Shown here: positions 19,205-28,684 of the stretch, in pieces
How the letters are laid out: each line of letters opens with the position of its first letter
How positions within the stretch are numbered: position 1 is the first letter of the stretch
Assembly (NCBI RefSeq): GCF_030814995.1
Contig: NZ_JAUSVX010000026.1
Coordinates: forward strand, 34,553 to 98,552
DNA from: Labrys wisconsinensis
Lineage (GTDB): Bacteria > Pseudomonadota > Alphaproteobacteria > Rhizobiales > Labraceae
DNA length: 64,000 nt
Reading direction: 5' to 3'
Position numbers and translations under genes: made by a program
The notes under the pieces: generated by a model
What the model saw: the letters and a program-made list of their open reading frames with translations, nothing else
Databases searched by the model: none
Told to the model about the DNA's origin: nothing

Positions 19205-19290
19205 GGCTGGCTCTCCTCATCCCCTGGAGAAACGGGTGCGACGCCGCGCACCCGTCTTGTCGTTCCCTCTACGCCAGCCGTCGGACGTCA

Positions 19291-19374
19291 GGGGCGGACT
19301 TGATCCGCCCATCCACGCGAACTCGACACGCACCTGCGTTCGCGTGGATGGCCGGGACAAGCCCGGCCATGACG
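19291..19374. repeat. Inverted pair of GTGGATGGCCGGG-type repeats
   Basis: TTGATCCGCCCATCCACGCG (19300-19319) faces TTCGCGTGGATGGCCGGGAC (19339-19358), the latter continuing into AAGCCCGGCCATGACG. Each half has its own internal hairpin around CCGGG/CCCGG. The same unit occurs twice, again as an inverted pair, at 55.34-55.47 kb. Here it separates the binding-protein gene from the permeases. Confidence 0.75.
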
Positions 19375-19405
19375 CCGTTCTGAGCCGTCGGCGAGAGCTA
19401 CTGTC

Positions 19406-20668
19406 TCACTTCGCGTCGTCGATCGCCTTGACCAGCTCGGTCACGGCCTCGTCCGAGGTCTTGATCTGGTCGTGGACGAACTTGGTCACCACGTCCTTGT
19501 AGGCGTTGGCCACCGCCGGCGGCGCGCCGTAGCCCTGGGCGAGCGAGCCGAACAGGGTGCCGCCTTCGTTGGCCTTCTTCAGGTCGGCGATGCCCTTCTT
19601 GCCGCAGGCGTCGAAGTCGGTGTCCGGCACGTCGGTGCGGGCGGGAACCGAGCCCTTGACCACGTTGAAGGCCGACTGGAAGCTCTTGGACAGCGTCGCC
19701 TTGGCGAGCGCGACCTGGGCGTCCTTGCGGTCGGCCGGCACGTCGAACATGCCGAACATGTCGGAGTTGTAGATCACGCTGCCGTCGGTGCCGGGGAAGC
19801 GGAAGCACAGGAAGTCGTTGCCGGGCGTCTTGCTGGCGGCCTTGAACTCGCCCTTGGCCCAGTCGCCCATCACCTGCACCAGCGCGTCGCCCTTGATCAC
19901 CATGGCCGTGGCCAGGTTCCAGTCGCGGCCGGAGAAGTTCGGATCGACATAGGCCTTGAGCTTGCCGAGATTGTCGAAGGCCTTCTTCATCGTGTCGGAC
20001 TTCAGCGCGTCCTCGTCGAGGTCGTTGAAGGCCTTCTTGTAGAATTCCGGCCCGCCGGTCGACAGCACGACGCTGTCGAACATCGTGGCCTCCTGCCAGT
20101 TCTGGCCGCCGAGGGCGAGCGGGATGACGCCGGCCGCCTTGGCCTTGTCGAGCAGGGCGATCAGGTCGTCGAAGGTCTTCGGCTCGGTGCCGCCGATCTT
20201 GTCGAAGATCGCCTTGTTGATCCACAGCCAGTTGACGGAGTGGACGTTGACCGGCGCCGCCACCCACTTGCCGTCATAGACCGAGAACTTCTGCAGGGCG
20301 ACCGGAACGGCCTTGTCCCAGCCCTCGGCCTTGGCGGTCTCGGTGAGGTCGCCCATCTTGCCCGCCGCGGCATAGTCGAGCACCGTGTAGCCCAGCATCT
20401 GCGATGCCGTCGGGTAGTTGCCCGCCGCCACCATGGCCTTGAGCGCGGTCATGGCCGCGTCGCCGCCGCCGCCGGCCACCGGCACGTCCTTCCAGGCATA
20501 GCCCTCCTTGGCGAGGTCCTGCTTGAGGACGTTCAGCGCCGCCGCCTCGCCGCCCGAGGTCCACCAGTGCAGCATCTGCACTTCCTTGACCTGCGCCTGC
20601 GCCGGACCGGCGAAGGCTGCGGCTGCGACCACGACGGCGCTCGCCAAGAGTTTCATACGCAAGGTCAT
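19406..20668 (-). CDS. Glucose/mannose-type ABC substrate-binding protein
   Basis: Periplasmic binding protein of 420 residues. The signal peptide ends at GPAQA (about residue 25). The mature N-terminus [24 protein letters not shown] is the hallmark of GtsA-like glucose and mannose binders. An internal [13 protein letters not shown] segment and a Cys pair ([13 protein letters not shown]) fit that group. GGAGGAG precedes the ATG. It heads the transporter set that continues to 16190. Being 150 bp after the ECH gene in the same direction, it could have its own promoter or share that operon. Confidence 0.9.
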   Translation of the reverse strand: MTLRMKLLASAVVVAAAAFAGPAQAQVKEVQMLHWWTSGGEAAALNVLKQDLAKEGYAWKDVPVAGGGGDAAMTALKAMVAAGNYPTASQMLGYTVLDYAAAGKMGDLTETAKAEGWDKAVPVALQKFSVYDGKWVAAPVNVHSVNWLWINKAIFDKIGGTEPKTFDDLIALLDKAKAAGVIPLALGGQNWQEATMFDSVVLSTGGPEFYKKAFNDLDEDALKSDTMKKAFDNLGKLKAYVDPNFSGRDWNLATAMVIKGDALVQVMGDWAKGEFKAASKTPGNDFLCFRFPGTDGSVIYNSDMFGMFDVPADRKDAQVALAKATLSKSFQSAFNVVKGSVPARTDVPDTDFDACGKKGIADLKKANEGGTLFGSLAQGYGAPPAVANAYKDVVTKFVHDQIKTSDEAVTELVKAIDDAK

Positions 20669-20817
20669 CGTTCTCCTCCCGTGACCATTCTACCGGATGC
20701 GTTCCGGCGACGTCTCATGTGCGGCCCGCGGCAGCCCTGCGGCTGCCCCGGGGCCGCAATGAAGTCTTATAGGTCCATCTCCCCTGCCCCCGCTCGGCCG
20801 GCATGCGCGCATGGCGT

Positions 20818-21591
20818 TCACCGTCCCGTGAAGATGGCCGTGCGTTTCTCGCGGAAGGCGGCGACGCCTTCCCTGAGGTCCTCGGTATAGGAGACCAGCG
20901 AGCCCGCCAGGATCTCCAGCGCCGCCGCGGCGTCCTCCGCCTCGGCGGCGTTGATCAATTGCTTGGCGACGATGTTGGCGACCGGCCCGCGCGTCGCGGC
21001 CATCGCCGCCAGCGCCTGCGCCCGTTCCAGGGCTCCGCCCGTCTCCACCACCTCGTCGACCAGGCCCATGGCCAGCGCCCGCTCGGCCGTGACGATCTCG
21101 CCGGTGAGGGCGAGGCGGCGCACCGCGCCGGCGCCGAAGCGCGCCACCAGGCGCTGCGTGCCGGACCAGCCGGGCACCATGCCGATGCCGGTCTCCGGCA
21201 GGCCGAGCTTGGCCTGGCGCGCGCAGACGCGGATGTCGGCGGTCGCCGCCAGCTCCAGGCCGCCGCCGAGGGCATGGCCGTTGATCGCCGCGATCAGCGG
21301 CGCCTTGAGGCGCGCCAGCTTGTCGAACACGCGGTGGCCGGCGCGCACCCAGCCCTGACCCATGTCGAGCGGGTGCAGCGCGCCCCAGGCGGCGATGTCG
21401 CCGCCGGCGCAGAAGCCCTTGCCCTCGCCGGTGAGGATCACCGCCCGCACCGAGGCATCCGCGTCGAGCCGGTCGGCGGCGGCGCCGAGCGCTGTCATCA
21501 TCGCCTCGTCGAGGGCGTTGAGCTTCTCGGGCCGCGCCAGGGTGATGGTGGCGACGGGACCTTCGACGGCGAGGCGGACGGGCTCGCTCAT
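20818..21591 (-). CDS. Enoyl-CoA hydratase/isomerase (crotonase family)
   Basis: Crotonase-fold acyl-CoA enzyme of 257 residues. Oxyanion-hole segments (FCAGGDI, HALGGGLEL) are present, and both catalytic glutamates of hydratases are in place (GGGLEL and GLPETGIG). It overlaps the CoA-transferase gene by 4 bp (ATGA at 21588-21591), so the two probably act in turn: CoA activation of an acid followed by hydration of its enoyl form. The specific acid is not identifiable. Confidence 0.88.
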   Translation of the reverse strand: MSEPVRLAVEGPVATITLARPEKLNALDEAMMTALGAAADRLDADASVRAVILTGEGKGFCAGGDIAAWGALHPLDMGQGWVRAGHRVFDKLARLKAPLIAAINGHALGGGLELAATADIRVCARQAKLGLPETGIGMVPGWSGTQRLVARFGAGAVRRLALTGEIVTAERALAMGLVDEVVETGGALERAQALAAMAATRGPVANIVAKQLINAAEAEDAAAALEILAGSLVSYTEDLREGVAAFREKRTAIFTGR

Positions 21592-23180
21592 ATCGCCCCT
21601 CCCCCGATGTCGAGGCCGATCGGCTCGGGCCGGAACAGCGCCGCGTCCATCACCGCGAGGGTGGGCGCGACGACGAGCGGGAACTCGGCCTGGGCCAGCA
21701 CGTCGCGCTCGAGGTCGACGCCGGGCGCGATCTCGGTCACCACGACGCCGTCGCCGGTCAGCTTCAGCACGCAGCGCTCGGTGACGTAGGTGATGTCCTG
21801 GCCCTGGGCCACGGCGCGGGCGCCGGCGAAGGAGACGTGCTCCACCGCCTCGACCAGCTTCCTGACCTTGCCTTCCGCGTTGATCCGCAGCGCCCCGCCC
21901 TCGATGCCGAGCTTGGCCGCGGCGGTGAAGTAGCCGGAGAAGACGATGCGCCGGGCCCGCGCCGTGATGTCGACGAAGCCGCCGGCCCCGGCGGTGACGT
22001 GCGGGCGGGCGCCGAGCTTGGAGACGTTGACCGAGCCCTGCCGGTCGATCTGCAGGAAGGACAGGAGGGAGGCATCGAAGCCCGCGCCCTGGAAATAGGT
22101 GAACTGGTAGGGCGAGGGCACGATCGCCTCGGCATTGGAGGCGCAGCCGAACTGGAAGTCGAGCAGCGGCACGCCGCCGACGGCGCCCTGCTCGATCACC
22201 CAGGTGACGTCGCCGTGCCGGCCCTCCTCGATCAGGATCCGCGGCACGTTGGCCGAGATGCCGAAGCCGATATTGACGGCGTCGCCGTAGCGCAGCTCCC
22301 TGGCCACGCGCCGCGCGATCACCTTGGGAACGCCGAATTCCGGCACTTCGAAGCTCGACAGCGGCCGGAACACCTCGCCCGAGATCGCCGGCTCGTAGGG
22401 GGTCTGCGTCGTCTGCATCTGGTCGGGGGCCACCACGATCGCGTCGACCAGCACGCCCGGCACCAGCACCTGCTGGGGCTTGAGCGTGCCGCTCTTGGCC
22501 AGGCGCTTGACCTGGGCGATGACGAGGCCGCCATTGTTGCGCACCGCCAGCGCCTGGTCGAGCGGCCCGAGATAGCCGCCCTCGTGCTCGTAGGAGAGGT
22601 TGCCGCGCTCGTCCGCCGTGGTGGCGCGGATGACGGCGACGTCGGGCACGACAGCCTTGAAATAGAGCCAGTCCTCGCCCTCGAAGGCGACGCGCTTGAC
22701 GATCGGCTCCGCCGCCGCGCGGGCATTCATCGCACAGCCCTGCAGCAAGGGATCGACGAAGGTCTCCATGCCGATCCGGGTCAGCACGCCCGGACGCCGC
22801 GCCGCGGCCTCGCGGTGCATGTCGAACAGGATGCCGGAGGGGATGTTGTAGGCCGGGATCTCGTTGCCGGTGATCATCCGCCAGATCGCCGGCGGCTCGG
22901 CCGAGGACGGGCCGGAGGGGTAGGACCCGGCCAGCACCCGCGCCAGCAGCCCGGGCCGGGCGATGTGGTCGATGCCCTTGATGCCCCACATGTCGCCGGC
23001 CGCGATCGGGTGCAGCGTGGTGAGATTGCGGGGATGGCCCGAGGCCTCGAAGCGCCGGCCGATCGCCGCCAGCACCGCGTCGGGGCAGCCGAGGCCGGAG
23101 GAGGAGGAGACGGTCACCGTCGCCCCGTCGCCGATCAGGGCGGCAGCTTCGTCGGCGGTGAGGACGCGCGGAAAGGCCAT
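21588..23180 (-). CDS. Acyl-CoA:acetate/3-ketoacid CoA-transferase (propionate CoA-transferase type)
   Basis: Family I CoA-transferase of 530 residues with alpha and beta halves fused. The catalytic Glu is in EQGAVGG (Glu330), and the oxyanion GxGG-like VTAGAGGFVDI follows. The N-terminal VTVSSSSGLGCPDAVLAAI is the CoA-binding start. It would transfer CoA from acetyl- or succinyl-CoA to a carboxylate. It starts 4 bp after the anhydrofructose-reductase-like gene, so the minus-strand set LacI, reductase, transferase and hydratase reads as one operon. Confidence 0.88.
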   Translation of the reverse strand: MAFPRVLTADEAAALIGDGATVTVSSSSGLGCPDAVLAAIGRRFEASGHPRNLTTLHPIAAGDMWGIKGIDHIARPGLLARVLAGSYPSGPSSAEPPAIWRMITGNEIPAYNIPSGILFDMHREAAARRPGVLTRIGMETFVDPLLQGCAMNARAAAEPIVKRVAFEGEDWLYFKAVVPDVAVIRATTADERGNLSYEHEGGYLGPLDQALAVRNNGGLVIAQVKRLAKSGTLKPQQVLVPGVLVDAIVVAPDQMQTTQTPYEPAISGEVFRPLSSFEVPEFGVPKVIARRVARELRYGDAVNIGFGISANVPRILIEEGRHGDVTWVIEQGAVGGVPLLDFQFGCASNAEAIVPSPYQFTYFQGAGFDASLLSFLQIDRQGSVNVSKLGARPHVTAGAGGFVDITARARRIVFSGYFTAAAKLGIEGGALRINAEGKVRKLVEAVEHVSFAGARAVAQGQDITYVTERCVLKLTGDGVVVTEIAPGVDLERDVLAQAEFPLVVAPTLAVMDAALFRPEPIGLDIGGGAI

Positions 23181-23184
23181 GCGA

Positions 23185-25302
<2,118 letters not shown>

Positions 25303-25306
25303 TCAC

Positions 25307-25323
25307 TTTTTGGAACGTTCCGA
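25307..25323. promoter_or_regulatory. LacI-type operator 1 (GGAACGTTCC)
   Basis: Perfect 10-bp palindrome GGAACGTTCC at 25312-25321 in a T-rich flank, with the central CG step usual for LacI-family operators. It lies 55 bp upstream of the regulator's start and fits negative control of the leftward operon. Confidence 0.7.
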
Positions 25324-25401
25324 TCCGGAACCGGATGCTGTCTTCACGCTGAGCTCAAACCCTTGAGAACGCTGCGCAAAAAACTTCGGTTCCCGCTGAT
25401 C

Positions 25402-25423
25402 TTGACTTTTGGAACGTTCTAAC
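25402..25423. promoter_or_regulatory. LacI-type operator 2 with -35-like box
   Basis: GGAACGTTCT at 25411-25420 repeats operator 1 with one mismatch and the same TTTT flank. TTGACT at 25402-25407 resembles a -35 for the rightward DUF993 gene and lies beside the operator, so bound repressor would block it. No good -10 is seen. Confidence 0.6.
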
Positions 25424-25551
25424 TGCTCTTGTGGCGCAAGCTCGTGACGCTGTCAAGCGGCGAAATCGGCGAGAGCGGGACCCGGAACGGGACCCGGGGA
25501 GGAACACGGCACCGCGGGCCGGCCCGGCGGCGCCGCGCCAGGAGGACGACC

Positions 25552-26715
25552 ATGGCCACGCTCACCCTGCCGACCGCCGCCGGCGGCCTCGAGACCTACG
25601 CGACCGGACCGGCCTCGCCCTACCCGCTGGCGCATGCCGGGCCCTACCCTCGCACGGTCTATGCCGCGGCGCATGTGGTGGCCGACGCCCGCGCCCTGAC
25701 CGACCCCTGGCGCCGGCCGGCGATCGACTGGGACGCCACCCTCGCCTTCCGCCGGCATCTGTGGGGCCTCGGCTTCAAGGTGGCCGAGGCGATGGACACC
25801 TCCCAGCGCGGCCTCGGGCTGGACTGGCCGGGCGCTGCCGAGCTGATCGCCCGCTCGCTGGCCGAGGCGCGGTCCGTGCCGGGCGCCGACCTCGCCTGCG
25901 GCGCCGGCACCGACCAGCTCGATCCGGCAGCGGCGGCCTCGCTGGACGACGTCGCCGCCGCCTATGAAGCGCAGATGTCCCATGTCGAGGCCCATGGCGG
26001 GCGCATCATCCTGATGGCGAGCCGGGCGCTCTGCCGCAGCGCCCGCCATGCCGACGACTATCTCGCCGTCTACGGCCGGCTGATCCGCCAGGCCCGCGAC
26101 AAGGTGATCCTGCACTGGCTGGGCGAGGCCTTCGACCCCGCGCTGGCCGGCTACTGGGGTGCCGACGCCTTCTCTCCGGCCATGGAGACGGTGCTGACGC
26201 TGATCCGCGAGCACGCGGACAAGATCGACGGCATCAAGATCTCGCTGCTCGATGCCGGCAAGGAGGTGGCGATGCGCCGGCTGCTGTCGCCTGACGTCGT
26301 CATGTATACCGGCGACGACTTCAACTATGCCGAGCTGATGGCGGGCGACGGCGAGGGCGTCTCGCACGGCCTGCTCGGCATCTTCGACCCCATCGCCCCG
26401 GCCGCCGCCGCCGCGCTCGACCGCCTCGCCCAGGGCGACCGCGCCGGATACGACGCCATCCTCGGCCCGACCGTGGCGCTCTCGCGAAAACTGTTCGAGG
26501 CGCCGACCCAGTTCTACAAATGCGGCGTGGTGTTCCTGGCCTGGCTCAACGGCTTCCAGGACCATGTCCGCATGCTCGGCGGCGCGGAATCGGCCCGCGG
26601 CATCCTGCATTACGCCGAGGTGTTCCGGCTGGCGGACCAGGCGGGACTGCTGATCGACCCCGAGCGCGCGGCGACGCGGATGCGGGCGCTGTGCGCGGTG
26701 AACGGTGTGGAGTGA
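25552..26715 (+). CDS. DUF993 family, dihydrodipicolinate-synthase-like protein
   Basis: Predicted TIM-barrel lyase/aldolase-like enzyme of 387 residues, annotated in databases as DUF993 (dihydrodipicolinate synthase family). Typical segments are DWDATLAFRRHLWGLGFKVAEAMDTSQRG and DKIDGIKISLLDAGKEVAMRR, where the Lys of IKIS occupies the place of a Schiff-base lysine. AGGAGG sits 6 bp before the ATG. It diverges from the LacI operon and shares its operators, and similar genes often sit with Gfo/Idh enzymes in sugar catabolism. The reaction is unknown. Confidence 0.8.
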   Translation: MATLTLPTAAGGLETYATGPASPYPLAHAGPYPRTVYAAAHVVADARALTDPWRRPAIDWDATLAFRRHLWGLGFKVAEAMDTSQRGLGLDWPGAAELIARSLAEARSVPGADLACGAGTDQLDPAAAASLDDVAAAYEAQMSHVEAHGGRIILMASRALCRSARHADDYLAVYGRLIRQARDKVILHWLGEAFDPALAGYWGADAFSPAMETVLTLIREHADKIDGIKISLLDAGKEVAMRRLLSPDVVMYTGDDFNYAELMAGDGEGVSHGLLGIFDPIAPAAAAALDRLAQGDRAGYDAILGPTVALSRKLFEAPTQFYKCGVVFLAWLNGFQDHVRMLGGAESARGILHYAEVFRLADQAGLLIDPERAATRMRALCAVNGVE

Positions 26716-26802
26716 GGGCCGGTCATCTCACTGAGCTGCGGAACGGCTGCGAAGCTTGCTTAGCCGTCGCGCCGGACCGTTCGCCCCAGTTGGGCGAGCG
26801 AA

Positions 26803-27627
26803 CTACTCGGCCGCCTTCGAGAGATCGCCATGCGGCAAGCTTTGCCTCGTCAAGGGACCGACGGTCTTCAGCTTTTCCCGCAGGGCATTGTATCGGCTGC
26901 GGAGGTCCATGTGTTGCCGCGACAGCGTCTCATATCTCTCTGTAATCTGATCCAAGCGGCTTTGCGCACGATCATCTGGAAAGTAATTGTAGTATCCAAG
27001 AAATTGCCGGAGAATCAATTGCCAGGCCACGGTATTCCCATACCATGCACCCGTGTCGTGCTCGATGACATATCCTCGCGCCTTGCCAAGGATGTGAGGC
27101 ACGTGCCCGATATCGGGATTGACGACGAACAGGAAACGGCACTTGTCTCCAAAGAAATTCGTGACGACCTCGACCATCTCGCTTGCATCATGCTCATGGA
27201 TGCGAGGATCCATCGTTTCGATTTCGCGAGACAGCTCGAGGAGGTTGTTCTGCGTGTTCGAGACGATAAATACGATGTTGTTCACCGATCGCAGCAGGCG
27301 AATTGTCTTGTTCAACAAATACGTGTACTTGCTCGACAACAGCTCCCGATCAAACCTGTCGTGCCAGAAGAATAAGCCATGCGCCTTCCATCTGGCGCGA
27401 CGAGACAATTCGATGTCTTCCCCCAAGACCTCTGCAGCACCTCCGGACGAAAACAAGGAAACCACCGCAGACGCCGGCGCGATCAGATTGCTGAAGAAAG
27501 AAGATTGCCATGCCAGGTCTTGATCTTTGAGAGCCGCAGCGATGAGGCGTTCATGCCGGCGGATCTGATACGCCGTTTGACAAGATACCCCTAAACTCAC
27601 GACGGCGTTCTTCGCAGAAATGAGCAT
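26803..27627 (-). CDS. DUF1796-like putative papain-like cysteine peptidase
   Basis: Unplaced 274-residue cytoplasmic protein. The N-terminal VVSLGVSCQTAYQIRRH matches the DUF1796 pattern (a Ser-Leu-Gly-x-x-Cys start, Cys15 as nominal nucleophile). The middle has a long DTGAWYGNTVAWQLILRQFL stretch and the last 60 residues look like a coiled coil (RLDQITERYETLSRQHMDLRSRYNALREKL). Members often sit in surface-polysaccharide loci; none is visible here. Base composition is clearly lower in GC than the genes on either side, suggesting acquisition. GGAG precedes the start. Confidence 0.65.
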   Translation of the reverse strand: MLISAKNAVVSLGVSCQTAYQIRRHERLIAAALKDQDLAWQSSFFSNLIAPASAVVSLFSSGGAAEVLGEDIELSRRARWKAHGLFFWHDRFDRELLSSKYTYLLNKTIRLLRSVNNIVFIVSNTQNNLLELSREIETMDPRIHEHDASEMVEVVTNFFGDKCRFLFVVNPDIGHVPHILGKARGYVIEHDTGAWYGNTVAWQLILRQFLGYYNYFPDDRAQSRLDQITERYETLSRQHMDLRSRYNALREKLKTVGPLTRQSLPHGDLSKAAE

Positions 27628-28116
27628 TTTGAAGCTCCGCCACGGTCGTGCTAACCATACCTCTTCCTTCGTGAGAACAGCAAGCGAGCCGCCGCCACGG
27701 TCAGGCGACGGATCGCGCTAGCTCCTGAGCCGCGCTGGCGTACGATCCTCCTACGCAGACGAGCAGGATCCCCACGATGATCGCCAATCCGACGTCCGCG
27801 CCCGCACGATTGGCACAGGGCTGGTTTACCACCGACGCCGAGTGGATCGCGCACCGTTCAGGGCGCGCCGGTGTGAGGTCTGGCTCGCGATGCCGCCTGC
27901 TGCGACGGTCGGCCTCGCCCCTCCGGGGCCGTGAGTCTGCGGCCATCCTGACACAGGTCGAGAACAATCTCGTCTTCGGCCTCGCCAAACCGATCTCGTG
28001 GCGGGATCTCTGGTCAGGCCTCGCCCGTAGCAGCCGATATGGTCTCGGCTGTGCTCGCACTCGCATTGCCCGCCGCGGCCGCTCGGCGTGGTGGCTCACA
28101 TTGGCGCCGTTGCCCG
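27628..28116. other. Non-coding or degenerate stretch left of the peptide locus
   Basis: GC-rich DNA in which reading frames on both strands give arginine-rich, low-complexity products without recognisable motifs. It may contain eroded mobile DNA. I find no convincing gene, tRNA or promoter. Confidence 0.45.
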
Positions 28117-28245
28117 CCCCTAGTGTTGTGCTTCCGACGCTTGGTCCCTGACCATTGTGCTGGAAGCACAACACAAAGCATTGAACCAACTAGGGTTCCG
28201 GACTGACGGTTCGGAACGAACCGTTAAAGTCGGAACACTAGGCCC
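28117..28245. repeat. Nested palindromic element, MITE or IS-end remnant
   Basis: The segment begins CCCCTAGTGTT and ends AACACTAGGCCCC, so its ends are inverted repeats. Inside are a 13-bp stem GTGTTGTGCTTCC (28123-28135) / GGAAGCACAACAC (28162-28174) and a second, 52-bp imperfect palindrome (28190-28241) with core ACGGTTC/GAACCGT. No transposase gene is present. Size and symmetry suggest a miniature inverted-repeat element or fused ends of a lost insertion sequence. Confidence 0.55.
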
Positions 28246-28684
28246 CATCTGCCAGTCGCCGCCGGGACCCGGCTCCTGCTCGATCTCGGCCTTGCTCCGG
28301 GGACGCCGGGCTCGAACCGCTACAGCCCATCGCCGAGCACGCCTGGTCGAACGAATGCGACTGCTGCGTAGCGCGGAGCTACCAAGGCTTGCTCGCGAAA
28401 CTGGGCCCACGCCTCCCCCCCCCAATTCCGTGATCTTCAAAAGCTTCTTTTTTGAGAACACTACAAAATATTCGAGCAGCGGTCGCTATGAGACGTTGCG
28501 TGCACCGTTGTTTACGATATTATCGTAACGGCACACTAGTTGAATTGCCTCACGCCATCGTTCCCGTCGCTTTGCATTACCTGATTGCGACAAAGCCGAC
28601 GTCACAAGATAGAGCTAGCAGCGGAAAGCCTAAAATCTCAAATTTGCGTAGAGGTAACGCTATTTTCATCTAAAAGGTCAACGA
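28246..28684. other. Intergenic approach to the peptide locus with composition drop
   Basis: GC-rich until about 28430, where a run of nine C's occurs, then abruptly AT-rich up to the protease start. A small TTG-start frame (28452-28673) lacks support. The protease promoter should lie here but no strong sigma-70 boxes stand out. AAGG just before the ATG is the likely ribosome-binding site. Confidence 0.4.

Noticed and set aside
27701..28189. Minus-strand frame with a hydrophobic C-terminus
   Set aside because: Mostly arginine-rich and crosses the palindromic element; no family match, so likely chance or degenerate sequence.
28300..28330. T-loop-like GGCTCGAACC sequence suggesting a tRNA
   Set aside because: No matching acceptor, D or anticodon stems around it.
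28452..28673. Small TTG-start frame before the protease, possibly another peptide
   Set aside because: No LPxQA leader, no Cys-rich core, no ribosome-binding site.
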